In this document: piece by piece, positions 8,305 to 18,660 of the stretch
Numbering within the stretch: the stretch's first letter is position 1
Layout of the letters: each line of letters opens with the position of its first letter
NCBI RefSeq assembly: GCF_902706195.1
Contig: NZ_CACSJO010000001.1
Location: 1-64,000 of the forward strand
Direction: 5' to 3'
Length of the DNA stretch: 64,000 bases
Origin: Novosphingobium sp. 18050
GTDB lineage: Bacteria; Pseudomonadota; Alphaproteobacteria; Sphingomonadales; Sphingomonadaceae
Notes under the pieces: model-generated
Seen by the model: only the letters and a program-made list of their open reading frames with translations
The model's database searches: none
Told to the model about the DNA's origin: nothing
Translations under genes and position numbers: made by a program

Positions 8305-9486
8305 ATGTTCCTGAACTTCATCGACGAACTGCGCTCCGCTGGCATCCCGGCCTCGCTCAAGGAGCACCTCGTGCTGCTCGAGGCGCTCGATAAGGACGTG
8401 ATCGACCAGACTCCCGAGGCCTTCTACTACCTTGCCCGCGCGACTTTCGTGAAGGACGAGGGCCTGCTCGACCGTTTCGACCAGGTGTTCCAGAGGGTCT
8501 TCAAGGGCATTCTCACCGATTACGGCCAGCAGCCGGTCGACATTCCCGAGGACTGGCTGAAGAAGCTCGCCGAACGCTATTTCTCGCCTGAGGAAATGGA
8601 GAAGGTGAAGGCGCTCGGCTCGTGGGACGAGATCATGGAGACGCTGAAAAAGCGACTTGAGGAGCAGCAGAAGCGTCACCAGGGCGGCAACAAATGGGTC
8701 GGCACCAATGGCACTTCACCGTTCGGACACTCGGGCTACAATCCCGAAGGCGTGCGTATCGGCGGTGAGGGCCAGCACGGGCGCGCGGTGAAGGTCTGGG
8801 AAAAGCGCGAATTCGCCAATCTCGACAACACGAAGGAACTGGGAACCCGTAACATCAAGGTGGCGCTGCGCCGCCTGCGCCGTTTCGCCCGCGAAGGCGC
8901 GGCCGAGGAACTCGATCTCGACGAAACGATTCGGGGAACCGCCAAGCAGGGCTGGCTCGACGTGGTCATGCGGCCCGAGCGGCACAATGCGGTCAAGGTG
9001 CTGCTGTTCCTTGATGTGGGCGGCTCGATGGACCCGTTCATCAGCCTCATAGAGGAGCTGTTCAGCGCCGCCACCGGCGAGTTCAAGAACATGGAGTTCT
9101 TCTACTTCCACAACTGCCTCTACGAAGGCGTGTGGAAGGATAATAAGCGCCGCTGGTCGCAGCGCACCTCGACCTGGGACCTGCTCCATAAATATGGGCA
9201 CGACTACAAGGTGATCTTCGTGGGCGACGCGGCGATGAGCCCCTACGAGATCAGCCATCCCGGCGGCTCGGTGGAGCACATGAACGAGGAAGCCGGCGCA
9301 GTGTGGCTTAACCGTGTGGTGCAGACCTATCCGGCTACAGTATGGCTCAACCCGTCGCCTGAACGGCAGTGGGCCTATTCCGGTTCGACCAAGATGATCC
9401 GGGAACTGCTGGGCGGCTCCATGTTCCCACTGACGCTGGACGGACTGGATGCGGCGATGCGGGAACTGACGCGCAAGAAGGGTTAG
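8305..9486 (+). CDS. VWA domain protein, CoxE-like
   Basis: A 393-aa cytoplasmic protein. An all-helical N-terminal half of about 200 residues is followed by a von Willebrand A-type domain beginning VKVLLFLDVGGSMDPF. The MIDAS-like motif there is DVGGSMD rather than the classical DxSxS, as is common in the CoxE-like family. The C-terminal part contains VIFVGDAAMSPYEI and ends near a conserved MIRELLGGSMFPLTLDGLD. CoxE-like proteins work with MoxR-type ATPases, and this gene closes the operon that a moxR opens. The client protein is unknown. Confidence 0.9.
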   Translation: MFLNFIDELRSAGIPASLKEHLVLLEALDKDVIDQTPEAFYYLARATFVKDEGLLDRFDQVFQRVFKGILTDYGQQPVDIPEDWLKKLAERYFSPEEMEKVKALGSWDEIMETLKKRLEEQQKRHQGGNKWVGTNGTSPFGHSGYNPEGVRIGGEGQHGRAVKVWEKREFANLDNTKELGTRNIKVALRRLRRFAREGAAEELDLDETIRGTAKQGWLDVVMRPERHNAVKVLLFLDVGGSMDPFISLIEELFSAATGEFKNMEFFYFHNCLYEGVWKDNKRRWSQRTSTWDLLHKYGHDYKVIFVGDAAMSPYEISHPGGSVEHMNEEAGAVWLNRVVQTYPATVWLNPSPERQWAYSGSTKMIRELLGGSMFPLTLDGLDAAMRELTRKKG

Positions 9487-9608
9487 AGCTACTCGCCGTG
9501 GGAAGATGGCCGTAGATCAGATGCCGGGTAACTGTGCTTCGACTGTCCCGCTACCTATTGGCGGCGTATTTGCAGTGGCGTAGACTGGTTTGTCAAAGGA
9601 GAACGGCT

Positions 9609-9893
9609 ATGATTACGGCTCTGTTCCTGCTTGCTACCGGCACCACCGTGCTTGCCCCCGCGCCGGACGGCGACAAGTCACAGGACCGCCGGAAGTGCGA
9701 ATACGTCATCGAGCGGGCGGTCGAAAAGTCCGGTCGTCAGCCGCAGGCGATATCGCCCTCCCGGCCCATGCTACTCAGCGCCGTCGAGAAGCGCGTTCAG
9801 GGCTGTCCGGTACTGGTCGAGGCCGGCACCGGCAGGATGATCGAGCCGCCCGCCTTCAACGACGGGCCGGCCCGCAAGTCCCCCGCTCAGTAA
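9609..9893 (+). CDS. Small secreted protein of unknown function
   Basis: 94 aa. Residues 1-17 are a signal peptide (MITALFLLATGTTVLAP), then a charged region with CEYVIERAVE and a second cysteine in VQGCPVLVE. The two cysteines could form a disulfide. ATG 9609 has a good AAAGGAG ribosome-binding site seven bases upstream, which decides it over the longer reading frame beginning at 9534. The stop overlaps by seven bases with the 3' end of the convergent DUF1343 gene. I do not recognise the family. Confidence 0.65.
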   Translation: MITALFLLATGTTVLAPAPDGDKSQDRRKCEYVIERAVEKSGRQPQAISPSRPMLLSAVEKRVQGCPVLVEAGTGRMIEPPAFNDGPARKSPAQ

Positions 9894-11086
9894 AGCAACA
9901 GGTCGGCGATTTCTGCCCGCCAGGCCGCCTCGTCACGCGCAGCGATGGCGTCGAGGTCGCCCGGCAGCGAGGCCGGGTTGTCCACCCATTCACGCAAGGC
10001 CGGGCCGCCGTTGATAACGTCGATGGCAAGGCGGTCGAATTCGTACTCATAAGGGAAGTCGCGCCAGAGAGGGTAATCCGGCTGAAGGCGGCGGATCGCC
10101 TTGAACGCAAGCGCCTGCAGCCGCCAGGGACGGAATGCGGCGTGATCGTAGAAGCTGCCTTCGGCGTGGATCATGAGGCCGTTGCACAGGGCCTTGGCGT
10201 GCTTGTGAAAGGTCGGCTCGAACCAGCATTCACGCAGGGCGCAGCCTGCCAGCCACTCCGGCGCGAAAGCCTGCATTTCGGCGAGGACAGCCTTGGCATC
10301 GATATCGGGCGCGCCGAACAGGACTTCCAGCGGGCGGGTGGTACCGCGTCCCTCGGACAGGGTCGCGCCTTCCAGCATCACGGTGCCGGCATAGGCGCGG
10401 GCCATGTTGAGATTGGCGGCATTGGGGCTGGGGTTGATCCATATCCGGTCCTCGGGCCAGCCGAAGCCCGGCGCGGCTTCCGGCTGCCAGCCTTCCATCG
10501 CGATCACGCGGTAGTCGACGTTCAGGTTAAAGCGGCGGATGAACCAGTGGCCCATCTCGCCCAGCGTCAGCCCATGGCGCATCGGCATCGGGCCGGCGCC
10601 GACGAAGCTCTCCTGCCCGGCGATCAGCGTAGTGCCTTCGACCGGACGGCCTGCGGGGTTCGGGCGGTCCAGCACCCAGACGCTCTTGCCCTCGCACGCG
10701 GCCTCTTCCAGCAGGTAGAGCAGCGTGGTGACGAAAGTATAGATGCGGCAGCCGAGGTCCTGCAGGTCGAACAGGAACACGTCGGCGGTGTCCATCATCG
10801 CCTGCGTAGGACGGCGCACTTCACCGTAAAGGCTGAACACCGGGATGCCGTAGGCCGGGTCGATCTCGTCCATGGTCTCAACCATGTTGTCTTGCTTGTC
10901 GCCTTTCAGCCCATGCTGCGGGCCGAAGGCACTGGTCACGTTCACCCCGGCCGCGATCAGCGCGTCTAGCGAATGAATCAGCCCCTCGGTAACCGAGGCG
11001 GGATGGGCGACGAGCGAGACGCGGCTACCTTCGAGAGGGGCACGCAGGCTGGGGTCCGCCAGCAGGCGGTCGATACCGAATTTCAT
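9887..11086 (-). CDS. DUF1343 domain protein (NamZ/YzbB-like)
   Basis: A 399-aa protein that resembles DUF1343 throughout: VSLVAHPASVT near residue 25, FGPQHGLKGDKQDN at about 60, and DLQDLGCRIYTFVTTLLYLLEEA around residue 110. Members of this family include the exo-N-acetylmuramidase NamZ, so a role in muropeptide recycling is plausible but not shown for this protein. No clear signal peptide follows the chosen ATG at 11086. The 12 extra residues from an upstream start have no support. The start overlaps the stop of the DOMON-like gene by four bases (ATGA), so the two are translationally coupled. Confidence 0.88.
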   Translation of the reverse strand: MKFGIDRLLADPSLRAPLEGSRVSLVAHPASVTEGLIHSLDALIAAGVNVTSAFGPQHGLKGDKQDNMVETMDEIDPAYGIPVFSLYGEVRRPTQAMMDTADVFLFDLQDLGCRIYTFVTTLLYLLEEAACEGKSVWVLDRPNPAGRPVEGTTLIAGQESFVGAGPMPMRHGLTLGEMGHWFIRRFNLNVDYRVIAMEGWQPEAAPGFGWPEDRIWINPSPNAANLNMARAYAGTVMLEGATLSEGRGTTRPLEVLFGAPDIDAKAVLAEMQAFAPEWLAGCALRECWFEPTFHKHAKALCNGLMIHAEGSFYDHAAFRPWRLQALAFKAIRRLQPDYPLWRDFPYEYEFDRLAIDVINGGPALREWVDNPASLPGDLDAIAARDEAAWRAEIADLLLY

Positions 11087-11619
11087 GGCGCGCTCGGTGC
11101 CGCAACCTCTGCGATGAAGCAAGCCGGATCGTGGAAGTCCGGTGCATCACCAGTGTGGGCCAGCGACCAGTAGCTCTTGTGACCGCCCGCTTCCTCGATA
11201 ACAGCGGTGAAGCCGCAGCGCCAAGGCGCGCCCGGCAAGCCAGCAGCGGGAATAGCGGCGTCGAAGATCGCCATGTCGGTGCCGAGGCGCAAGGTGCAGT
11301 CAGGCTCGCGCGGCATGGGACGTTCGGTCATGCCTTCGCGCCGGCCAGTGAAGTCGTAGACATTCCAGCGCTCGGACGGGGAGAGGTTGAGTTCAGTGTA
11401 GTCCGGCCCCTCCCCCCGCTTCAGGAAAAGCTCGAAGCAGGTGGTCTGCCACAACTCGTCCGCGCGGCCCTTGCCCGCGAAGGAGGGCACCACCAGCTTG
11501 CCCGCACCCAGGATTTTCCAGCGGGCGCGCAGCCATGTCGCATCGAAACCGATGATGCGCGCCTCGATGCTGCGCACCGACAGGGGAGGATGCGCGGGGT
11601 GAAAGGTAAGTTCAGCCAT
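11083..11619 (-). CDS. DOMON-like domain protein
   Basis: A 178-aa protein predicted to be a beta-sandwich: repeated strand-like segments, and a central [12 protein letters not shown] plus [17 protein letters not shown] typical of the DOMON-like families linked to carbohydrate or heme binding. It has no obvious signal peptide, which is unusual for a DOMON-type domain and suggests a cytoplasmic variant. It is the first gene of a two-gene unit with the DUF1343 protein, overlapping by four bases. The ligand is unknown. Confidence 0.75.
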   Translation of the reverse strand: MAELTFHPAHPPLSVRSIEARIIGFDATWLRARWKILGAGKLVVPSFAGKGRADELWQTTCFELFLKRGEGPDYTELNLSPSERWNVYDFTGRREGMTERPMPREPDCTLRLGTDMAIFDAAIPAAGLPGAPWRCGFTAVIEEAGGHKSYWSLAHTGDAPDFHDPACFIAEVAAPSAP

Positions 11620-11758
11620 GCCGCCAAGCCTAGGTGGCCCGGGCGCAAGCTGGCAATGCGCAATTCGCCGAGCGGACGTTTCCGCGCGCCGCAGGTATCG
11701 TCATCCGGTGGATCACATGCTACGCGCGCCGCTCCTGCACAACACAAGAAGCACGACG

Positions 11759-12988
11759 ATGACCCACACCTCCTCCCTGCTCCGCCTCCTCGACGAGCGC
11801 GGCTACATCCACCAGCTGACCGATGCCGAAGGCCTCGACACGCTTGCGGCCAAGCAGGTTGTGCCGGGGTATATCGGCTTCGACCCGACTGCGCCTTCGC
11901 TGCACGTCGGGCATCTGGTTTCGATCATGATGCTGCGCCAGCTCCAGCGCGCCGGCCACAAGCCTATCGTGGTGATGGGCGGCGGCACCGGCAAGATCGG
12001 CGACCCCAGCTTCAAGGACGAAGCACGCAAGCTGCTGACCGAGGACGTCATCGCGCAAAACGTCGCCTCGATCCGCCGCGTCTTCGAACGTTTCCTCACC
12101 TTCGGCGACGGCCCGACCGACGCGATCATGGTCGACAACGCCGATTGGCTCGACAAGCTGGAATACATCCCGTTCCTGCGCGACATCGGCCAGCACTTCT
12201 CGATCAACCGCATGCTCAGCTTCGATTCGGTGAAGACCCGCCTCGACCGCGAGCAGTCGCTCAGCTTCCTCGAATTCAACTACATGATCCTGCAGGCTTA
12301 CGACTTCCTGGAACTGTCGCGCCGCGCCGGGTGCCGGTTGCAGATGGGCGGCTCCGACCAGTGGGGCAACATCGTCAACGGCATCGAACTGTCGCGCCGG
12401 GTCGATGGCACCCAGGTCTTCGGCCTGACCACGCCGCTCCTCACCAATGCCGACGGCTCGAAGATGGGCAAGACGGTCGGCGGCGCGGTCTGGCTGAATG
12501 AGGACCAGCTCTCGCACTTCGACTACTGGCAGTTCTGGCGCAACACCGACGACCGCGACGTCGGCAAGCGACTGCGCCTGTTCACCGACCTGCCGCTGGA
12601 CGAGATCGAGCGCCTCGAAGCGCTTCAGGGCAGCGAGATCAACGCCGCCAAGATCATCCTCGCCAATGAAGCGACCAAGCTGTGCCGCGGTGAAGATGCC
12701 TCCAGGACGGCCGAAGCCACCGCGCAGACGACCTTCGCCGGCGGCGGCCTTGGAGAAGACCTGCCGACGATCGAAGTTGGAGCCGAAGGCATTCGCGCCG
12801 GCGCCGCCTGCACGGCTCTGGGCTTCGTAGCTTCGAACGGTGAGGCCAAGCGCAAGATCGCAGAGAACGCAGTCCGGCTTGACGATCAGCTCGTCGAAGA
12901 TGTTGCACTGCTTATCTCAGTTCCTGCCGGAGAGAGCCGCAAGCTCAGCCTCGGCAAGAAAAAGCACGGCGTTATCAAGGGCATCTAA
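11759..12988 (+). CDS. tyrS: Tyrosyl-tRNA synthetase
   Basis: A 409-aa class Ic aminoacyl-tRNA synthetase that charges tRNA-Tyr. The HIGH motif is HVGH near residue 50. The tyrosine-binding region contains [25 protein letters not shown]. The KMSKS loop reads KMGKT at about residue 235. A C-terminal S4-type RNA-binding domain spans about 345-409 and ends with [11 protein letters not shown]. Starting at ATG 11759 gives the usual family N-terminus; the upstream in-frame extension from 11618 is arginine-rich shadow sequence. A strong hairpin follows the stop. Confidence 0.97.
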   Translation: MTHTSSLLRLLDERGYIHQLTDAEGLDTLAAKQVVPGYIGFDPTAPSLHVGHLVSIMMLRQLQRAGHKPIVVMGGGTGKIGDPSFKDEARKLLTEDVIAQNVASIRRVFERFLTFGDGPTDAIMVDNADWLDKLEYIPFLRDIGQHFSINRMLSFDSVKTRLDREQSLSFLEFNYMILQAYDFLELSRRAGCRLQMGGSDQWGNIVNGIELSRRVDGTQVFGLTTPLLTNADGSKMGKTVGGAVWLNEDQLSHFDYWQFWRNTDDRDVGKRLRLFTDLPLDEIERLEALQGSEINAAKIILANEATKLCRGEDASRTAEATAQTTFAGGGLGEDLPTIEVGAEGIRAGAACTALGFVASNGEAKRKIAENAVRLDDQLVEDVALLISVPAGESRKLSLGKKKHGVIKGI

Positions 12989-12996
12989 CATAGCAA

Positions 12997-13027
12997 CCGC
13001 CGGTCCCCGCCCTGCCGGGACCGGCGG
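12997..13027 (+). terminator. Terminator-like hairpin after tyrS
   Basis: A perfect 11-bp stem (CCGCCGGTCCC / GGGACCGGCGG) with a 9-nt loop begins nine bases after the tyrS stop. It is followed by AATTTACTG, a short T-containing tail. It separates tyrS from the PilZ gene. Confidence 0.7.
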
Positions 13028-13095
13028 AATTTACTGATTGTTTGCCATTTGCGCGTAATCTCCTCGTCACGGCAAAGAACAAAGGCAAACAACTC

Positions 13096-13434
13096 ATGAG
13101 CTCAGGAGCGCAGCTCACTGTAACCGACAAAAGGCGCGCCGCGCGCCACCCGGTCGACTACACCGTGATCGCCGAGCATCGCCAGATCGGCGATCTGCCG
13201 TTGCACATCATTAACATCTCCGCGCAAGGCTTCATGGCCCAGGGCGAAATCGATATCGAGCGCGGCGAACGCCTGGTCATGCGCCTGCCGGTGATCGGCC
13301 GCATCGAGGCTCACATGATCTGGGCGCACGAAGGTCGTTCCGGCTTTCAGTTCGAGCGCATCATCCGCATCGACGACTTCCTGAAGCTGGTCGACACGAT
13401 CCAGCCCAACCCGCGCCTTCGCCCACGTCGCTGA
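13096..13434 (+). CDS. PilZ domain protein (possible c-di-GMP receptor)
   Basis: A 112-aa single-domain protein. The first c-di-GMP box is in KRRAARHPVDY (RxxxR-like) and the second is NISAQGF, matching the [D/N]xSxxG signature. Strands LPLHIINIS, ERLVMRLPVIG and IEAHMIWAHEG fit the PilZ beta-barrel. Both binding boxes are present, so c-di-GMP binding is plausible, although the process it controls is unknown. ATG 13096 was chosen over the TTG-initiated extension at 13042 because it begins just before the domain. It stands alone between two terminators. A second PilZ protein lies at 45378-45713. Confidence 0.85.
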   Translation: MSSGAQLTVTDKRRAARHPVDYTVIAEHRQIGDLPLHIINISAQGFMAQGEIDIERGERLVMRLPVIGRIEAHMIWAHEGRSGFQFERIIRIDDFLKLVDTIQPNPRLRPRR

Positions 13435-13442
13435 ATACTTTT

Positions 13443-13460
13443 GGCGGGCTTCGGCCCGCC
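13443..13460. terminator. Short hairpin after the PilZ gene
   Basis: A perfect 7-bp stem (GGCGGGC / GCCCGCC) with a TTCG tetraloop starts nine bases after the PilZ stop. It is preceded by ACTTTT and followed by TAACCTTTC. The UUCG loop and GC stem make a stable terminator. Confidence 0.7.
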
Positions 13461-13516
13461 TAACCTTTCGATTAAATTGCCCATTTACAACATTTTGTTG
13501 CCGTGGCGATGGGTGT

Positions 13517-13540
13517 ATTGTGATAGTATAACATCACAAT
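13517..13540. promoter_or_regulatory. Zur-like palindrome upstream of the TonB receptor
   Basis: Eight-base perfect arms ATTGTGAT and ATCACAAT flank the core AGTATAAC, giving a 24-bp dyad that ends 12 bases before the receptor start codon. The AT-rich core with TATAAC resembles operators of the Fur family regulator Zur in alphaproteobacteria. The His-rich receptor downstream supports zinc control. The identity of the regulator is inferred from sequence likeness only. Confidence 0.6.
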
Positions 13541-13552
13541 TACCAGAAGCGC

Positions 13553-15745
13553 ATGGACACGCAGACTTCCCGAATCGCCCTGAACGCTTGCGCCAGCTTC
13601 CTTTCCACCTGCATCGCGCTGGCCCTGTCGGGAACCGCCCATGCGCAGAACACCGAGCCGTCGACTTCGGCCGCACGGACCGCCCATAATCCCGCGCACC
13701 CCGAAGGCGACGACGCTGGCAAAGACATCCTCGTCGTCGGCCATCCGCCGACCGACTACGGCCTGCTCGCCGCCACGGCCAGCCTGGCAGGCGACGCGCT
13801 CGTCGCTGAAACGCGCGGCCAGATCGGTGAAATCCTGAAGTCTCTGCCCGGCGTTTCTTCCACCAGCTTTTCGCCGGGCGCGTCGCGCCCCGTGCTGCGC
13901 GGTTTCAGCGGTGACCGCGTCAGCGTGCTGACCGACGGCATCGGCTCGCTCGATGCCTCCAACGTCTCGGTCGACCATGCCGTCGTCTTCGATGCATTGA
14001 CGGTCGACCACATCGACGTCTTCCACGGCCCCTCGGTACTTCTGTTTGGCGGCAATGCCATCGGCGGCGCGGTCAACGCCATCGACAAGCGCATCCCCCG
14101 CCAGGTGCCGGAACGGATCACCGCCACCGGCATCGGCAGCTACGCCACCGCCGCCAGCGAGCGCGCGGTCAGCGGCGCCATCGACGCCCCGCTGGGTGAG
14201 CGTTTCGTCGCCCACATCGACGCCTCATGGCGCAAAAGCGCCGACCTGCGCATAGGCGGAAAGGTCTACTCCAGGGCTCTGCGCCATGACATGCTCCACG
14301 CCGCCGAGCACCTTGCAGAGGACGGCGAGGCCGCGGAAGCCGCAGAACTCACGGCCGAAGCCGGCCGCAAGAACCGCGTGCCGAACTCGGCCGCCCGGTC
14401 CTCCACCATCGGCGCGGGCCTTGCCTTCATCGATGCAGGCGGCAGCCTCGGCATTTCCTACCAACGCTACGACAGCCGCTACGGCGTGCCGGATCGCCCG
14501 GCGACAGGCCATGGTCACGAAGAAGAGGGCCACGACGACCACAGCCATGAGGAGGAAGGCCACGTCCACGGCGAAGGCCCGGTCACCATCGACCTGCTCC
14601 AGAACCGCTTCGACCTGCGCGGCGAACTGAAGCTGGGCGGCTTCCTGGAAAGCGTGCAGGTGCGCGGCGCCCATGCCGACTACAAGCACACCGAATTCGA
14701 GGGCGACGAAGTCGGCACCGTCTTCAAGGGCGAAGGCATCGAGACCCGCGCCGACCTCGTCCAGGCCAATCACGGCGGCTGGCGCGGCCGCAGCGGAGTC
14801 CAGTATCTGTGGCGCAGCCTCACCGTAAACGGCGCCGAAGCGCTGATCCCCGACTATGAGGTGGAGCGCATCGGCGTGTTCACATTGCAGTCTTATGAGT
14901 TGGGCGGCGGCTTCTCGCTCGACGGATCGGGCCGCTACGACAGTTCGCGCATCCAGTCGCAGGGCGCCGCGTTCCGCAAGTCATTTGACTTGTGGTCGGG
15001 CGCGGCAGGGGCAAGCTGGAAGTCGGGCGCCGGCCTCGGCCTCGGCGTCAATTTCGTCCACGGCGAACGCGCGCCCTCTCCTGAGGAACTGCTGAGCGAC
15101 GGCATCCACATCGCAACCCAGTCCTACGAAGTGGGCGACCGCACTCTGGGCATCGAACGCAGCAACGGCTTCGAGGCGTACTTGCGCTACAACACGCCCA
15201 AATTCGACTTCTCGCTGACCGGCTACCTGACGGACTTCGACAACTACATCGCCCCGCTCGCGGCGGGCACCGAGCAGGAAGGCCAGCCCGTCTACCAGTA
15301 CACGGGCGTCGAGGCGCGCTTCAAGGGCTTCGAGGCGGCGGGCAGCTTCCAGGCAGTGGCATGGTCAGGCGGCGAACTCCGCTTTGACGGCGCGACGGAC
15401 TACACCCACGCCCAAATCAAGGGCTACGGCGCCGTCCCGCGCATCCCGCCCTTGCGCATTCGCGGCGGCAGCGCAGTGACGCTGGGCGAGGTGCGTATGC
15501 GCGGCGAAGTCGAATGGAACGCCAGGCAGGACCGCGTCGGCGACTATGAGAACCCGACTGCCGCCTTCACCCTCGTGAACCTCAGCGCCGATTGGCACCC
15601 GATGGGCGAAGACGGCCCGGTCACGCTGATGCTTTCGGCCGACAACCTGTTCGACGTGATCGGCCGCCGCTCTGCGTCGTTCACGCGGGATTTCGTACCT
15701 ATCGCTGGCCGGGACGTGCGGATCACCGCGAAGTTCACCTATTGA
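13553..15745 (+). CDS. TonB-dependent outer-membrane receptor, His-rich (ZnuD-like)
   Basis: A 730-aa outer-membrane receptor. A signal peptide of about 31 residues ends AHAQ. The plug domain includes GEILKSLPGVSSTSF and SRPVLRGFSGDRVSVLTDG, and the barrel ends in an aromatic C-terminus (ITAKFTY), the usual BAM signal. At about residues 319-342 an extracellular loop has roughly eight histidines among acidic residues. Such loops are known in the zinc receptor ZnuD and related metal receptors. With the Zur-like operator upstream, zinc (or another divalent metal) is the best substrate guess. No zinc ABC transporter is adjacent. Confidence 0.88.
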   Translation: MDTQTSRIALNACASFLSTCIALALSGTAHAQNTEPSTSAARTAHNPAHPEGDDAGKDILVVGHPPTDYGLLAATASLAGDALVAETRGQIGEILKSLPGVSSTSFSPGASRPVLRGFSGDRVSVLTDGIGSLDASNVSVDHAVVFDALTVDHIDVFHGPSVLLFGGNAIGGAVNAIDKRIPRQVPERITATGIGSYATAASERAVSGAIDAPLGERFVAHIDASWRKSADLRIGGKVYSRALRHDMLHAAEHLAEDGEAAEAAELTAEAGRKNRVPNSAARSSTIGAGLAFIDAGGSLGISYQRYDSRYGVPDRPATGHGHEEEGHDDHSHEEEGHVHGEGPVTIDLLQNRFDLRGELKLGGFLESVQVRGAHADYKHTEFEGDEVGTVFKGEGIETRADLVQANHGGWRGRSGVQYLWRSLTVNGAEALIPDYEVERIGVFTLQSYELGGGFSLDGSGRYDSSRIQSQGAAFRKSFDLWSGAAGASWKSGAGLGLGVNFVHGERAPSPEELLSDGIHIATQSYEVGDRTLGIERSNGFEAYLRYNTPKFDFSLTGYLTDFDNYIAPLAAGTEQEGQPVYQYTGVEARFKGFEAAGSFQAVAWSGGELRFDGATDYTHAQIKGYGAVPRIPPLRIRGGSAVTLGEVRMRGEVEWNARQDRVGDYENPTAAFTLVNLSADWHPMGEDGPVTLMLSADNLFDVIGRRSASFTRDFVPIAGRDVRITAKFTY

Positions 15746-15754
15746 TCGAAAAAT

Positions 15755-15784
15755 GCGCGGTGTCTTGGCAACGAGACACCGCGC
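15755..15784 (+). terminator. Hairpin between the TonB receptor and the MFS gene
   Basis: A perfect 11-bp stem (GCGCGGTGTCT / AGACACCGCGC) with an 8-nt loop starts ten bases after the receptor stop codon. No T run follows, so it could be a partial terminator or mRNA-stabilising structure that limits read-through. The MFS start codon chosen here lies four bases beyond it. Confidence 0.45.
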
Positions 15785-15788
15785 TGCC

Positions 15789-17095
15789 ATGCAGCATGGC
15801 GTGAGTCTTCCTCCTTCCTCGCCCGCAACTGAGCCTGCCTCTCAGCCCTCTTCACCGCTGGCTATCGCCGACTATCGCAGGTTCTGGCTGGCCCGGTTCT
15901 TCGCCGTCCTGGCAACGACCGGCACCGTCGTTATCATCGGCTATCAGGTCTATGATGTCGCCCGCAGCGAATACGCCATGTCGATGTCTGAAGCCGCGTT
16001 CCAGCTCGGCCTTCTCGGTTTCGCGCAGTTTGTGCCGGTATTCCTGCTGACCCCGGTAGCCGGCGTCCTCGCCGACCGGTTCGACCGCCGCAAGGTGGCC
16101 GGCATCGCCTCATTGCTCGACATGTGTGTGGCTCTGGGTCTGGGCGTGACTACAGCATTGGAAATGCGCAGCCTGCCGGTGCTCTACCTGTTCGCCGTGC
16201 TGCACGGCACCGTGCGCGTATTCATCAGCCCCTCGATGGCTGCGATTGCGCCCAACATCGTGCCGCCCCGGCTGATCCCACGTGCGATCGGCTTCAACTC
16301 GATCGCCATGCAGGCGGGCACCATCATCGGCCCGGCCGCCTACGGCTTCATGTTCGCCGCGAACCACGCCCTGCCCTACTGGGCATCGGCGGTGTTCACG
16401 CTGGGCGCATCGATCGCCATCCAGTCGATCCGCAACCTGCCCCCTCCGCGTCCCGATGCTCGTAAGGCCCATCCGGTCCGCCAGATCGTCGAAGGCTTCC
16501 ACTTCATCCTGCGCGAGCGCTTCCTGCTCGGCTGCCTCTCGCTGGACCTTTTCGCCGTGCTGCTGGGCGGAGCGACCGCGCTGATGCCGGTCTTCGCGCG
16601 CGACATCCTGCACGTCGGTCCCGAGGGCCTCGGCCAGATGCGCGCAGCCACCGCAGCTGGTGCGGCGGTGGTCGCCCTGTGGCTCTCATTCCGGCCGCTG
16701 CGCTCCGACGTCGGGGTCAAGATGCTGGTCTCGGTCGCGGGCTACGGCCTGATGACGGTAGCCTTCGGGCTTTCGACCCATTTCCTGCTGTCGCTGGGCT
16801 GCCTCGCGCTGCTGGGCGCGGCGGACATGATCTCGGTATTCATCCGCAGTTCGCTGGTCCAGCTACGCACGCCCGACGACGTGCGCGGCCGCGTCTCGGC
16901 AATCTCGGGCCTCGCCGTCTCCGCCTCGAACGAACTGGGCGAGTTCCAGTCAGGCTTCGCCGCAGCGCTGCTCGGCGCGACCGGAGCGGTTGTTTTCGGC
17001 GGCAGCGCTGCCATAGTCATCACCTTGGCGTGGGCCTGGCTCTTTCCCGAGATCCGCCGCGCACGAACCTTCGAAACCCGTTGGGAGCAAAAGCC

Positions 17096-17099
<4 letters not shown>
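15789..17099 (+). CDS. MFS transporter (EntS-like exporter family)
   Basis: A 436-aa major facilitator protein with about 10-12 hydrophobic helices. The loop 2-3 signature is present as [14 protein letters not shown], and [21 protein letters not shown] forms the first helix. The EntS/MFS_3 group, to which it looks closest, includes siderophore and drug exporters; the substrate is unknown. The start is uncertain. ATG 15789 lies just past a hairpin, while an upstream ATG at 15753 would put the hairpin inside the coding sequence. Neither has a clear ribosome-binding site. The stop overlaps the cysK start (ATGA), so the two genes are coupled. Confidence 0.82.
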
Positions 17100-18013
<914 letters not shown>

Positions 18014-18022
18014 ACAGAACCA

Positions 18023-18055
18023 GCCTCCGTCCCGGATCAACTCCGGGACGGAGGC
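18023..18055. terminator. Bidirectional hairpin between cysK and hisI
   Basis: A perfect 14-bp stem (GCCTCCGTCCCGGA / TCCGGGACGGAGGC) with a 5-nt loop lies between the convergent stops of cysK and hisI. There is no T run on either side, but the stem is strong and its position fits a shared terminator. Confidence 0.7.
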
Positions 18056-18061
18056 GGAATA

Positions 18062-18439
18062 TCAGTCTTCGATCCGAGCCAGGCCTTCGCCTTCGATCCT
18101 GCGGTAGAAGCAGCTGCGTGCGCCCGTGTGGCAGGCCGGGCCTTCAGGCCGCACCCGCAGTTCAAGCGCATCCTGGTCGCAATCCACGCGAATTTCCTCG
18201 ACCCGCAGGAAATGTCCCGAAGTCTCGCCCTTGAGCCACAGCCTGCCGCGCGAGCGCGAATGGAAGTGGGCCAGCCCGGTCTCCCGTGTCTTCTCCAGCG
18301 CCTCGGCGTCCATATAGGCGACCATGAGGATTTCGCGGGTCAACGAATCGACTGCAATCGCGATCAGCAGGCCCTGCGCATCGAAGCGCGGCAGGAACGC
18401 CGTTCCCAGTTCGCGCTCTGCTGCGGTCACGTCTGACAT
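18062..18439 (-). CDS. hisI: Phosphoribosyl-AMP cyclohydrolase
   Basis: A 125-aa enzyme for the third step of histidine synthesis, hydrolysing phosphoribosyl-AMP. The metal motif reads VDCDQDAL, and the zinc-binding ACHTGARSCFY segment follows. The HFHSRSRGRLWLKGETSGH stretch is family-typical. The length matches stand-alone HisI, without the HisE domain. ATG 18439 is supported by a family-like N-terminus; the longer frame to 18538 adds 33 residues with no support. No other his gene lies in the window. Confidence 0.95.
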   Translation of the reverse strand: MSDVTAAERELGTAFLPRFDAQGLLIAIAVDSLTREILMVAYMDAEALEKTRETGLAHFHSRSRGRLWLKGETSGHFLRVEEIRVDCDQDALELRVRPEGPACHTGARSCFYRRIEGEGLARIED

Positions 18440-18660
18440 CTTGAAGGTTTCCCTGTTTCGACATTCTGTGGAAGAATTGTTGCACGATAACCACAGCAGA
18501 CGACCAAAATCCACGTTACCCGCCGAATCCTCTTTCAAAAAAAGGCGATTCGATGAATTTTAAAGCTGCAGCTGGGGGGCTGCTACTGACCTAGAGGTCG
18601 CTCTCAGGCAAGTGTCTGAAAAGTCACGAACCTGATTACAAAGGCGCCACGGTTCAGGGA

